Shown piece by piece: positions 23,831-35,301 of a DNA stretch of 64,000 bases. A program made the position numbers and the translations under genes. Each line of letters starts with the position of its first letter. The first letter of the stretch is position 1. The notes beneath the pieces were generated by a model that made no database searches, had not been told where the DNA came from, and saw only the letters and a list, made by a program, of their open reading frames with translations. Source of the DNA: Chrysaora quinquecirrha (taxonomy: Eukaryota > Cnidaria > Scyphozoa > Semaeostomeae > Pelagiidae); contig JACTAT010000060.1 in the NCBI GenBank assembly GCA_014526335.1, positions 7,419,686 through 7,483,685 on the forward strand, given 5' to 3'.

Positions 23831-24758
23831 TCAACATTTCAAGTAGTTGCTTAATTCTACTAAGTAGTTTTTCAAGTGCTGAGCTGTCAGAGCCATCAGA
23901 CTCTTCACTTTGGCTTGATTCAGATACAACAGGTGAAGCTGTAGAACTGTTGTTTGCAGTTGGTGAAACCCACTGAAAAATTGTTCTTCGTGGCTTGGCT
24001 TTCAACCGATTCTCCTTTCGTTTCTCATTTCTCTGAGAAGCCTTGACTAGGTTGTCCTGCATTTTATCAGCCAAGCGTGGTACATAGGTATTGGCAGAAG
24101 GATCAAATAATTTTTCATTAATAAGCCATAACAATGCTTTATGATGATATCTTGAATCAAGTTTGGCATCTTTATCTAAATCAGAGAGCTGAATCAACTT
24201 TTTTTCATTTTCTTTTCTCAAATCATGGAGGCTAAGTCCTCCCTTTGTCAGCAATTTTATGACTTCCTCTCCTTTCACAATAAGCCTTTGATGTAATTCT
24301 TTTGCAGACCACTTTCTGCTTTCTTTCACTCTCCTCATCTTTCTTTTCTCTTCGGCAACTTTTTCAGCATGGGGCTTTATCTTACGTTTCAAAACATTAA
24401 CATTTGTAATGATAGATGATTGCATCTTCTCTGCTGATCGAATTAAGTTCTCTAAATTGGCCTTGTTTGAGTCAAGAAATTTCAGCTCACCTGCCTTCCA
24501 AGACTTTATGTTCATGTCCTTGTCAAACAGATTAGTGCGCCATTCGCAAATCTCTTTTACTGCTTTTGAAACCTCTGCAATAAGATTCTCCAAAACATTA
24601 TTTGCTGATTCAGCTATTGAGATATCTCCACTTTTCATTTTACCAACTTTTTTGGCAGAAAAGTGGACAATGTTTACAGCTCTTCCATCTTTACTCTCTG
24701 AACTTAAAAGAGTGTTTGCTTTTTTCGTCAAATTTTCGACTTTGACTTCATTCTCCAA
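23667..24758 (-). CDS. Coiled-coil protein of unknown function, possibly partial
   Basis: An uninterrupted frame of 363 codons. It is charged and helical: KVENLTKKANTLL, HFSAKKVGKMKSGDISIAES, NVLKRKIKPHAEKVAEEKRK, then a basic stretch KRKENRLKAKPRR and a serine-rich acidic part SQSEESDGSDSS. The last roughly 50 codons run through the G-rich repeat and are probably not original. There is no ATG at the start; the frame opens after a TAG at 24765, so the 5' part is missing or in another exon. I do not recognise the family. The composition resembles that of the broken plus-strand gene at 28.6-29.4 kb, and the two could be halves of one gene type. Confidence 0.5.
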   Translation of the reverse strand: MENEVKVENLTKKANTLLSSESKDGRAVNIVHFSAKKVGKMKSGDISIAESANNVLENLIAEVSKAVKEICEWRTNLFDKDMNIKSWKAGELKFLDSNKANLENLIRSAEKMQSSIITNVNVLKRKIKPHAEKVAEEKRKMRRVKESRKWSAKELHQRLIVKGEEVIKLLTKGGLSLHDLRKENEKKLIQLSDLDKDAKLDSRYHHKALLWLINEKLFDPSANTYVPRLADKMQDNLVKASQRNEKRKENRLKAKPRRTIFQWVSPTANNSSTASPVVSESSQSEESDGSDSSALEKLLSRIKQLLEMLNKYYTHHHERIFWETMILVSYPHQNLNIYFIPHPNVPKKPIPLLNTLRPGRAHT

Positions 24759-24867
24759 CGACTAACTCGCTGTGCTGTCACATAGCTTTTGAATTGCAAT
24801 GGTGCAATCAGCTCATAACATGCATGGAAAAATATATCTACTCTGTTGAAATTGCATCATGGAGATA

Positions 24868-25255
24868 GACCATTTCAACTAAGGGCCTCGTTTTGAAATA
24901 AATTGAAAATTAGGTCATATAGAAATTTCGACTTCAGATTCCAATTCAGCACCTTCTTTTTAGTGTTGAGCCAAAGTTTTATGCTTCTAGTCCTTGAGAT
25001 ATTGATTTTATAGGTGTTAAAAGTTTGAAATTCTATAAAGGATTTGACCGTGAAAAATCGCTGGGGGTGAAATTTTACACCCTCAATCATTTTACATGGT
25101 CAAATCCCTTATAAATTTTCAAACTTCTAATCGCTATAGAATCAATATCGTAAGGACTAGAAGCGTAAAAAGGTGCTGGATTTGACCTGAAGTCGATATT
25201 TCTCTATGACGTAATTTTCAATTTTTTGAAAACGAGGCCCTTAGTTGAAATGGTC
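24868..25255. mobile_element. Foldback MITE, 388 bp, TA-flanked
   Basis: The two halves are inverted copies of each other. The left end gaccatttcaactaagg matches the complement of the right end ccttagttgaaatggtc, and pairing continues with scattered mismatches for about 180 bp per arm. TA dinucleotides flank both ends (24866-24867 and 25256-25257), as with Tc1/mariner-type insertions. It carries no gene. It abuts the start of the Penelope-like coding region. Confidence 0.85.
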
Positions 25256-25257
25256 TA

Positions 25258-27614
25258 CTCTATGTTGGCAAAAGTGCGTATGTTGGAAAGGCAAAAACTG
25301 AGATTCTCTCTCAGATGCCTTCACAATGAGTTAATGCCAAACGATCTTAGACCTAGGTGCAAGGTCAAGACTGCGAGATGTATTGAAATGGCTCACCATT
25401 TCAGTAAACTTCAGTTGCAAGAGAGAATCCATTTGAACCACTGCATTAGAGATCGAATTAAGACTTCAATAAACGATCTCGAAGTTGAAATTAAACGAAC
25501 TCTTTCAACTGAACATTTTGAAAGAGTGCAATCAATTCAGAAGGCCCGTTGTGATAAGACAATGTCTCAAATAAGGGAAAGACATGTGAGAAAATACAAC
25601 AACCTTCTTGAAAGAAATAACACTACCAATAATGATAATGGCATAGAGGTAGACAAAGATCGCTGGATGATTAACCTATCCAGCAAAGATCTCTCATCAT
25701 CCGAAAAATCTCTTCTGTCCCGAGGTTTGAACTTCGGTCTTGCGTCCACTTATATCCGCAAAAAGGATATAATAACAGAAGTGGAAGGAAAACTAGATTA
25801 TCTCGAAAAAACAGATACCATGTCGGTAAGTGATGGAGCCTGCGTAAGAGCAGAAGTATGCACCATCCTAACGAATTCTGCTCTTCCTGAAGATAACATT
25901 TCTAGAAAAGAAAGGAAGGCTTTGAGTGATCTAAGGAAAGATGATAGCATTAAGATCCTATCTGCTGATAAGAGGCGAGCGACTGTTCTTCTCAACAGCA
26001 AGGACTATATTCAAAAGTGCACCAAGCACATCGAGAACGGCCCTTATGAATATCTGAAATGCGATCCAACTAACAAAATTAAGCGCCAAGGTCTGAAGCT
26101 TACTAAAGGCTTACATGACATGAAAATAATTTCAGATGAAGCATATCGGAATATCAAACCTTCCGATTCTCATGCTCCAAGTTTCTATGGACTTCCCAAA
26201 ATACACAAAGAGGGTTTTCCTATTAGACCTCAAGTGTCCTGTAGTGGTACACCACTAGAAAACCTTTCAAAGTATATTGCGAAAATCTTGAAACACTACA
26301 TCAAGAAAAGGGGACATGCAAAGAACTCAAAAGATTTTTCGGAGTAGATCCGTAATGTTGAGATAGAAGACGATGAAATGATGATATCTTTCGATGTCAC
26401 CTCTCTGTACACCAACATGCCTATTAAGGACTCTTTGAGAATCATAAGCGATTTACTCCGAAAAGACAGAGATCTACGCAAAAAACTCCTATACCCGTGG
26501 ATAAGTTGATTGAAATGATAGAATTCGACTTAACTACCACTTGGTTCAAATTCAATGGGAAGTTTATCTCACAAACAGATGGAGTAGCAATGGGAAAACC
26601 TGCCTCTTCTGTTGTTGCCGAGATCTTTATGCAAGAAAAAGAATCTCTTGCCCTTGATTCATACATTGAGAAACCAAAAGTATGGGAGAGATATGTAGAT
26701 GATGTGTTCGTGATTATGAAAAGGGACAAGATGGAAGATTTCTATAAGCACATCACTTCCCTACATGTGAAATTGAAGTTCACAGGTAGAGAATGATGGA
26801 AAACTAGCCTTCCTTGACACTGAGATTCAAAGGAATGCCAATAAAAGTCTAAGCGTATCAGTGTACAGGAAGCCCACCCACACTGACCATTACCTGAATG
26901 CGAACTTGCATCACTTAGACAGTGTCAAAAACAGTGTCATATCTTTTTCTTCAACAGAGCAAAATCTATCACGAGCAATCTTGATGATCTAGATAATGAG
27001 TATACAAAAGGATTTCAAGCGTTCTAAAGGCCAATGAATATAAACAAGAAGACATAGGCAAGGTCACGAGAAAAATCTCAAAGCCCAGACAGAATGCTGA
27101 GGCTGACAAAGAGGAGCCTAAATGTTCTATGAACCTGTCATACAGCAGAGGGACAAGTGAGAAAATCCGTCGATCTTTGTCCTAACAAAATATAAGGTGT
27201 ACTTTTTATTCCCTTAATACACTTAAAAAGTCGCTTCCAAGGCCAAAAGACAAAGTTGACGATCTTGAAAAATCAAACGTGGTATGCAAAATACCATGTA
27301 GAGATTGTCCTAAATCTTATATAGGACAATCGAAAAGAGAGACAGGAACTAGGCTCAAAGAACATAAATCGAATGTGACCCATGGTCGAACTGACAAAAG
27401 TGATCTTGCCAATCATTGTTGGACGGATTGGGATAACATTTCAGTGATTGATGAAGATAAGAACTGGAAAAACAGACTTGTTAAAGAAAGCATTCACTCA
27501 GTTCTATCAACTCCTTGTATCAATCAAGTATCTTACTCAATCCCAGAAATCTGGTTGAATAACATCAAAAGTTGCACTGAACGCAATTCTGGCGCCACAA
27601 ATTTTAGAAATTGA
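25258..27614 (+). pseudogene. Penelope-like element: reverse transcriptase plus GIY-YIG endonuclease, decayed
   Basis: The encoded protein would copy element RNA at a nicked target. The N-terminal region is 25258-26347 (LERQKLRFSLRCLHNEL, then FYGLPKIHKEGFPIRP), ending at an in-frame TAG (26345-26347). RT motifs continue after it: SFDVTSLYTNMPI, then after a frame change near 26480 DGVAMGKPASS and the catalytic YVDD in WERYVDDVFVI. Another frame change near 26790 precedes FLDTEI and YRKPTHTDHYLN. The endonuclease domain is 27279-27614: CKIPCRDCPKSYIGQSKRE with TRLKEH, a GIY-YIG variant with the usual cysteines. At least one stop and several frameshifts make it inactive. The foldback MITE sits at its 5' edge, so the true 5' end and promoter are lost or displaced. 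Confidence 0.9.
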
Positions 27615-27715
27615 GGGCCAACAAATTCCGAGCTTCCTCGCAGGTCCGGTTAATTTCACACCTTTCGATCCGACCTTTGCAATAAATAGGCAAGAAACCA
27701 CATTTCTCATTGCCC

Positions 27716-27745
27716 CATGATGGGAGACGGATCTCTCCCGAAACG
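27716..27745 (+). ncRNA. Hammerhead-like motif at the Penelope-like 3' end, degenerate
   Basis: The sequence reads tgatg, then GGGAGA paired with TCTCCC (27722-27727 with 27734-27739) around a 6-nt loop, then GAAAC. This resembles the CUGAUGA - stem II - GAAA core reported in Penelope-like terminal repeats. The core is imperfect: the first base is A rather than C and the position before the stem is G rather than A. It may be inactive. Confidence 0.45.
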
Positions 27746-27896
27746 TTGCCCAACTAAATATCAAAGGCTTGTCATGATAAGTGGTGACTATCATGTCTAA
27801 TTTAAATTTAGATGGATGGCGGTGATTAATTTTTTTTGCAAAAACTCTTACAGTATGATACTTGTGATTCATAAAGAGCCCAAAAGATCTACTTAC

Positions 27897-28191
27897 ATTT
27901 AGACATGTCATCCTGTTGTTTATCACACTGCGTTGTTGTAGTATCGTTTGATTTATTTTGTGTTGGCACGCCATGTTCAGTTTTTGAAGGCAGTATTTCC
28001 AGAGCTGCTGTGGGTCTTTTTCTGTGACCAGGTTTGTCAAAAATTCCAACATCCTGCATTAAGCTAGTGAGCTCTGAATTACAGGTTACCATGGATAAAA
28101 TCTGGTCCAAGTCATCATAACCTTGATCTGCAAAACTGTCAACATATTGAGAAAGGTTATTTTTCTCAAGAAACTTTTGCACCTCTTCCAT
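27897..28191 (-). CDS. SAM-domain exon
   Basis: An ATG at 28191 opens 98 codons followed by a strong donor (AAAT|GTAAGT, 27897/27896). The protein starts MEEVQKFLEKNNLSQYVDSF, then GYDDLDQIL and LMQDVGIFDKPGHRKR, the layout of a sterile alpha motif including the GHR turn. A polar tail follows. SAM domains mediate protein-protein contacts. It looks like the first coding exon of a minus-strand gene, but the next exon would fall within or beyond the Penelope-like insertion and was not found. Confidence 0.65.
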
Positions 28192-28567
28192 TATGAGTGC
28201 GGAGATTTGGCGCAAAAGCAAGCTCCTAGGGTAGTTGCTGTCGTTGTTGTTAATGTTAATGTTGCTGTTGTTTTTTATTCTTTGGTTCTTGCAACACGCT
28301 CCTTGCTATAACCAGCAAGCACTATCCAGTCTCCGTTGGAGCTTTATGTGCGAGGCTCTTTTACTGTTTTTTTTATTTGTTCATTGTACCTCGTTTTCCC
28401 AAATATGTTTTAATGTAGTTAGTCACTTTCGTTTCGTTTCGTTTATCCACTCAAATTTTGCCTTTATCTTAACTAACTGTTGCACCATCTTGCATTCCAA
28501 AATATGCTCTGTTGATTCTTTTTGTTTTCCACATACACAACTTCTGTCTTTTCCCATGTTTTTTCCA

Positions 28568-29405
28568 ATGCTGTCACCCACTGATTGTGAAAAGTGCTTG
28601 AATCAAAGAATTGAGTATTTGTCGCAGACGAAATATTCTGCTCCACAGACAGGGTATCATGTTGATCATTTGAAGGGCCTCCGGGCAGTGGTAGAAATCC
28701 TTATGGCAAACATTCCGCTATCAGGGAAGGAAGTGCGTTTGTCCTTCATGGACTTTGATGAAGCTTTTTCTCTCTTCATGTCATATCATCCTTCGTCAGT
28801 TGAATCTGAGTTGAAGGACAGACATCACAGAAAGAGGTTTACTGATTTATTGTGTCATTCTATTCATGGAATTCCAGTATACATTGTTCAACGGAAGTAT
28901 CTCCTATTGATTTCAAGTGATGTCGATCTTGATCTTTTTTTGAACACATTTTCAAAGATACTGAAACAGCTGTTGATAAATTGTCTTTTGATGACATTCA
29001 AGACATATTGGAAAGCTTAGATACAGCCTGGGACAGAAAAGTCATGAAGGTGGTACTTGGTGATAATCTTTCAAAAAATGAACAGCAAAAGCTGGGCATT
29101 GGATCAAGAGTAAACAAGTACCGTAAGCAGGTAATAAAAACAATACAATCTAAAAAGGTGGTTCGGGATGAAGCAAAAGCTGCAGTAACAGAACACTTGA
29201 AAAACCGAATAAAGAAAATTGAAAAATGTATTTGGAAAGAAAGACAAAAGTTAGAGAAGAAATTACAGTTCTGGACAAAAACTCAGTTGGATAAACTGGA
29301 AGAAAAAATTGAAGACCTTGAAGAAAAGCAACATAGGTTTCAAGACATTGTTGACCATAGTGACTCAAAAAGCTTTAATGAAATGGTTTCCAGAAAATCT
29401 GAAAA
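28568..29405 (+). pseudogene. Coiled-coil protein of unknown function, truncated by array 2
   Basis: The frame starts around ATG 28568 (MLSPTDCEKCLNQRIEYL) and runs through RKRFTDLLCHSIHGIPVYIV. Near 28945, at a run of T, the frame shifts by one base and continues as DKLSFDDIQDILESLDTAWD and KVVLGDNLSKNEQQKLGI, then a long charged helix (KIEKCIWKERQKLEKKLQ, LDKLEEKIEDLEEKQHRF). It is cut off at about 29405, where integrase-tail sequence begins abruptly. No family was recognised. Confidence 0.5.
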
Positions 29406-29412
29406 AATCATT

Positions 29413-32400
29413 GTGTCTGTTATTTTGCTCTCTTTTGGAGCAGCATCAGTTTTTAAAGATTTTGAGCTCTTTTTTGGTTCCAAATTGGAGGGATGAGGTC
29501 GCTTATTTTTTGAGGAGAGAAGCTTGCCTCCACACCGTTCAACAAAGTTTAGAGCACGTTGGAGGCAGCATGCATGGTTGCAGAAGGAAGAAACATTTTG
29601 AAAGCAATCAAGGCATTGATGAGATTCACCTTAGCCTAAGAAAGCCAAAAGTTTTTCTGATAAACACACTTTTCGTTTACGCTCCCAAGCAACAGTAACA
29701 TACAAAAGAAAAGGAAAGACGCTTTTTTTCAATTCATGCATACCGTTTGTATAGATAGCTTGCATTTCACGTTGCTTTTTTCGTCCTTACCGCTGTAAAG
29801 CTCCGCCAACACTCTACAATCAAGAACTTCAAAATAGTGTATGAAGACACTATTTGCATTAGACAAAGAAAGATCTTTTCTGGGTCGTTTTTCCTTTGAT
29901 TTATAAACTGTTCGTCTGACTTGGATTGCAAAGTCAGATACAGCATCAAGGAGAAACTTCTTATCATTCTTCTTATCATTCCTCTTGTCAATCTTATCAA
30001 CAAAAAGAGACTTATCAGATGACTTTGAAGAAGGAAGAGAAGCACTGGATTAATTTTTTTGAAATAAAACCATTTCCCCTTCAAAAAAATTTTTCTGATA
30101 GAACTCTTCTCCATCTGGCATTTTCAGTTTGTACATGCCACCAGAGAGAGTCTCCGCCACTTTGGCAATAACATTGACAGGAGCAAAAGGATCACGGCTT
30201 GCAACCATTTCCTTCGAACCTTCCAGTTCTGGATCTCTGACCAGCACTGAATCGCCAACTGAAAATTTGTCTCCAGGACAATTTTTCATGACTCGTTCAA
30301 TGTTGCAATGAATTGTGCATTTAGTGGCCATGACTGGAATCAGAAGAACAATCGTCAATGTCAGATGAAGAAGATTCTGACAGAGACAACAAACAAGCAA
30401 ATGACTCATCATGGAGTACAATAGTATATCCTACAGAGCTTATTTCTCGATTCCTATGTATCCGAAGTGGTATATCGTCGATTGTTGAATGGTATGATTT
30501 GTTTATTTTGTTTGCGTTACCAGGTAGCAGGAGAGGCCAAACACTTTTCCTTGCTCTTTGGCTTGAAAATTTTGTAACAACTTCCTCAAGTGCACTTTAA
30601 CAAATTTGTTTAAATTTTCTACTTGCCCTTGGTGTTGGGGTGTGTATGGTCTTCCATGAATTTAAGAGGAAAGCTTGTTTTGAATGTCAGTTTGGGATGC
30701 ATTGAATGCCGTCTTAAGAAGATATTGCATATTACTCTGAAGAAACTCTGACTTCTCCGAAGGCACATTGGCTTTGCTGTGAACTTTTAAATTGAAAGCT
30801 TCAAGCAGTTTTTTTTTCATCCAGCTTGCCATTCTCAAGCAGTAGAGAGCATTTTTGTTTTACTTTTTTATAAGTTGTTGAGAATTGGTCTCACTATTGT
30901 TTTCCATATTTGCAGATGCTTTTTTTGAGGAAATGTCTGCATTGTCTGTTATTTTGCTCTCTTTTGGAGCAGCATCAGTTTTTAAAGATTTTGAGCTCTT
31001 TTTTGGTTCCAAATTGGAGGGATGAGGTCGCTTATTTTTTGAGGAGAGAAGCTTGCCTCCACACCGTTCAACAAAGTTTAGAGCACGTTGGAGGCAGCAT
31101 GCATGGTTGCAGAAGGAAGAAACATTTTGAAAGCAATCAAGGCATTGATGAGATTCACCTTAGCCTAAGAAAGCCAAAAGTTTTTCTGATAAACACACTT
31201 TTCGTTTACGCTCCCAAGCAACAGTAACATACAAAAGAAAAGGAAAGACGCTTTTTTTCAATTCATGCATACCGTTTGTATAGATAGCTTGCATTTCACG
31301 TTGCTTTTTTCGTCCTTACCGCTGTAAAGCTCCGCCAACACTCCACAATCAAGAACTTCAAAATAGTGTATGAAGACACTATTTGCATTAGACAAAGAAA
31401 GATCTTTTCTGGGTCGTTTTTCCTTTGATTTATAAACTGTTCGTCTGACTTGGATTGCAAAGTCAGATACAGCATCAAGGAGAAACTTCTTATCATTCTT
31501 CTTATCATTCCTCTAGTCAATCTTATCAACAAAAAGAGACTTATCAGATGACTTTGAAGAAGGAAGAGAAGCACTGGATTAATTTTTTTGAAATACAACC
31601 ATTTCCCCTTCGAAAAAATCTTTCTGATAGAACTCTTCTCCATCTGGCATTTTCAGTTTGTACATGCCACCAGAGAGAGTCTCTGCCACTTTGGCAATAA
31701 CATTGACAGGAGCAAAGGATCACGGCTTGCAACCATTTCCTTCGAACCTTCCAGTTCTGGATTTCTGACCAGCACTGAATCGCCAACTGAAAATTTGTCT
31801 CCAGGACAATTTTTCATGACTCGTTCAATGTTGCAATGAATTTTGCATTCAGTGGCAATGACTGGAATCAGAAGAACAATCGTCAATGTCAGATGAAGAA
31901 GATTCTGACAGAGACAACAAACAAGCAAATTACTCATCATGGAGTACAATAGTATATCCTACAGAGCTTATTTCTCTATTCCTATCTATCTGAAATGGTG
32001 TATCGTCGATTGTTGAATGGTATGATTTGTTTATTTTGATTGCGTTACCAGGTAGCAGGAGAAGCCACACTTTTCCTTGCTCTTTGGCTTGAAAATTTTG
32101 TAACAACTTCCTCAAGTGCGCTTTAACAAATTTGTTTAAATTTTCTACTTGCCCTTGGTGTTGGGGTGTGCATGGTCTTCCACAAATTTAAAGAGGAAAG
32201 ATTGTTTTGAATGTCAGTTTAGGATGCATTGAATGCCGTCTTAAGAAGATATTGCATATTACTCTGAAGAAACTCTGACTTCTCCAAAGGCACATTGGCT
32301 TTGCTGTGAACTTTTAAATTGAAAGCTTCAAGCAGTTTTTTTTTCATCCAGCTTGCCATTCTCAAGCAGTAGAGAGCATTTTTGTTTTACTTTTTTTATA

Positions 32401-34011
32401 AGTTGTTGAGAAATAGTCTCACTATTATTTTCCATAGTTGCAGATGCTTTTTTTAGAGGAAACGTCTGCATTGTCTGTTATTTTGCTCTTTTTTGGAGGA
32501 GCATCAGTTTTTAAAGATTTCGAGCTCTTTTTTGGCTCCAAATTGGAGGAATGAGGTTGCTTATTTTTTGAGGAGAGAAGCTTGCCTCCACACCATTCAA
32601 CAAAGTTTAGAGCACGTTTGAGGCAGCATGCATGGTTTCAGAAGGAAGAAATGTTTTGATTGCAATCAAGGCATTGATGAGATTCACCTAAGCCTAAGAA
32701 AGCCAAAAAGTTCTCTGATAAACACACTTTTCGTTTACGCTCCCAAGCAACAGTAACATACAAAAGAAAAGGAAAGACGCTTTTTTTCAATTCATGCATA
32801 CCGTTTGTATAGATAGCTTGCATTTCACGTTGCTTTTTTCGTCCTTACCGCCGTAAAGCTCCAGCAACACTCCGCAATGAAGAACTTCAAAATAGTGCAT
32901 GAAGACACTATTTGCATTAGGCAAAGAAGGATCTTTTCTGGGTCGTTTTTCTTTGATTTATAAACTGTTTGTCTGACATGGATTGCAAAGTCAGATACAG
33001 CGTCAAGGAGAAACTTCTTATCATTTTTCTTATCATTCCTCTTGTCAATCTTATCAACAGAAGGAGACTTATCAGATGACTTTGAAAAAGGAAGAGAAGC
33101 ACTGGATTCATTTTTTTGAAATAAAACCATCTCCCCTTCGAAAAAATTTTTCTCATAGAACTCTTCTCCATCTGGCATTTTCAGTTTGTACATGCCAGCA
33201 GAGAGAGTTTCCGCCACTTTGGCAAAAACATTGACAGGAGCAAAAGGATCACGACTTGCAACCATTCCCTTCGAACCTTCCAGTTCTAGATTTCTGACCA
33301 GCACTGAATCGCCAACTGAAAATTTGTCTCCAGGACAATTTTTCATGACTCGTTTAATGTTGCAATGAATTGTGCATTCAGTTCATTGCAATGCATGTAG
33401 CTTGCGTAAGAAAGTTGCTTTTGAATTGCTGAATAGAGAATTAGAAAAAGTGACTGTGCTGAACTCCTCCTCAACATCACTTTCGTCATCCTCAGACCGT
33501 TCTTCAGAAGGATTTGGTTGCTCAGAAGGGTCATCAGAGCTTCCAAAGAAAGATTTGGAAAGAGAAGATCCGAGGCATGACTGCATTACCTCATTGAAAG
33601 TGAAAGAGAAATCGTCTCTGCTTCTTTCAATGTCAACATGATTGCCAACATCCTCTAATGTATCAAGATCACTATCAAGATCATGACTGGAATCAGAAGA
33701 ACAATCGTCAATGTCAGATGAAGAAGATTCTGACAGAGACAACAAACAAGCAAATTACTCATCATGGAGTACAATAGTATATCCTACAGAGCTTATTTCT
33801 CGATTCCTATATATCCGAACGGGTATATCGTCGATTGTTGAATGGTATGATTTGTTTATTTTGTTTGCGTTACCAGGTAGCAGGAGAGGCCACACTTTTC
33901 CTTGCTCTTTGGCTTGAAAACTTTGTAACAACTTCCTCAAGTACGCTTTAACTAATTTGTTTAAATTTTTTAGTTGCCCTTGGTGTTGGGGTGTGTATGG
34001 TCTTCCACGAA
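29413..34011 (-). repeat. Tandem array 2: integrase-tail units
   Basis: Two full units and one partial unit of the same repeat as array 1. Boundaries: partial unit 29413-30660, unit 2' 30661-32186 (1526 bp), unit 3' 32187-34011 (1825 bp, retaining the extra acidic segment). Unit 2' resembles array 1 unit 8 but lacks its 31-bp patch. Unit 3' resembles unit 9 and shares its GQLKNL change. Confidence 0.9.
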
Positions 34012-35301
34012 CTATTCTAAAGCCATATTCAGTACTGAGCTGCTTGGTTAAATAATTCACAAATTCCTTGCCATTCTCTTACTGAAGAATTTCAGGAGGG
34101 CCTTCAACATCAACAAGAAATTTTGCAACATTGAATACAGATGATGCAGTCTTTTGTTTCAATGAGAAGAGCCAACAGAATTTGCTGAAACAACACTTGA
34201 TGCTAAGAATGTAGCGAAATCCCCAAGCATTCTCTTTTATGAAAGATCGCTTCTTCTGTGGTGCCAAATCCATTAAATCATACTGAAGCCTTTAATGGGG
34301 ACGAAAAGATCTTATTGGCTTTGGAGGATGGGTTTGGGTCATAGACAAAGTAGTATTGACCCTGCGAAATTGGCAGTTTTTAAGGAATGTTTTTATTTTC
34401 TTAAAAACACCCTTTAAGAAGAACATTGCATTAAATGTCTTGCTTACGGCATTGACTCCGCCAGGGACACATGATCTGTTGCCATTCACCATAGAGTGGT
34501 GAATGTCTTCTAAACTTGCTTGAAGGTCATCTTCACAAACAAGGTCTTTAGATTCAAGCAAGCATTTCTCGGTTTTCCTATAGGAGCTGTGAGTAATAAC
34601 TGGGAGGTTGCTGTATTTGCCTAAAACAATATTTCCCAACAAATCGTATTTTAAGCTGTAAATAGGCTTCCTACAATTTCTGCCAAACCATAAATTTCTG
34701 CTGCTTTTTTAAATAAAAGAACGTATTGCCTGCATTTGTTTTTTGGAAAGAAATTTTGAAGCAACAGCAACAACATATTGCCTGTGCTGAAAAGAGGACA
34801 AGACCAAAAACTTCAAAAACATGAAATAAAGAGGCTTTGTAATTGAACAACTGAAAGATAGAGGAACTGATGAATCGAAAGGACGGTTAAGAATCAAATC
34901 AATCATTGTGTGGTTCCTTTCTGGAGGGGTTACAGTAGGGTTTGGGGAGGCTAAGTAAGAAGGGAGTGTTTCATATTGAGAATCAGTATCACTTCTCTCA
35001 ACTTCATTACTTGCATCTAAAAAGAAAAAGATTTGGATTACAGATCAAACTAATCAATTGTTTTAACTTTATACAACTTAACAACTAATAGAATAACTAC
35101 TGGCTTGTTTATGAAACACAAACAATTATTAACAAAAGGACTATCTATCAAGTTTTCAGCCTTTCATTATAAAACACTTGGGCTAAATAGCATCATGATA
35201 AAAGATTTAACAGTAAAATATTGCCTTCACTAAGTTTTCATATGTATGAAAATTGCACAGCTATTGACTTAAGCCAAAAACTGAATGGTGCCATCAGGAA
35301 A
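29413..35301. repeat. Segmental duplication, copy B
   Basis: Matches 19252-23637 with one extra unit of about 1.5 kb. The right end (35301) lies in an intron whose upstream exon is present only beside this copy. Confidence 0.85.

Noticed and set aside
24758..28191. Splicing of the SAM exon into the minus-strand coiled-coil frame at 24758
   Set aside because: The available acceptors near 24765-24780 give immediate stops in the required phase.
9086..33368. Recurring plus-strand frames of about 60-110 codons in every array unit
   Set aside because: They mirror the minus-strand integrase-tail coding sequence; the domains (integrase end, SH3-like) are read only on the minus strand.
8845..34011. 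CRISPR array or bacterial-type repeat system
   Set aside because: Units are about 1.5 kb, coding and without spacer pattern; the genome is clearly eukaryotic.
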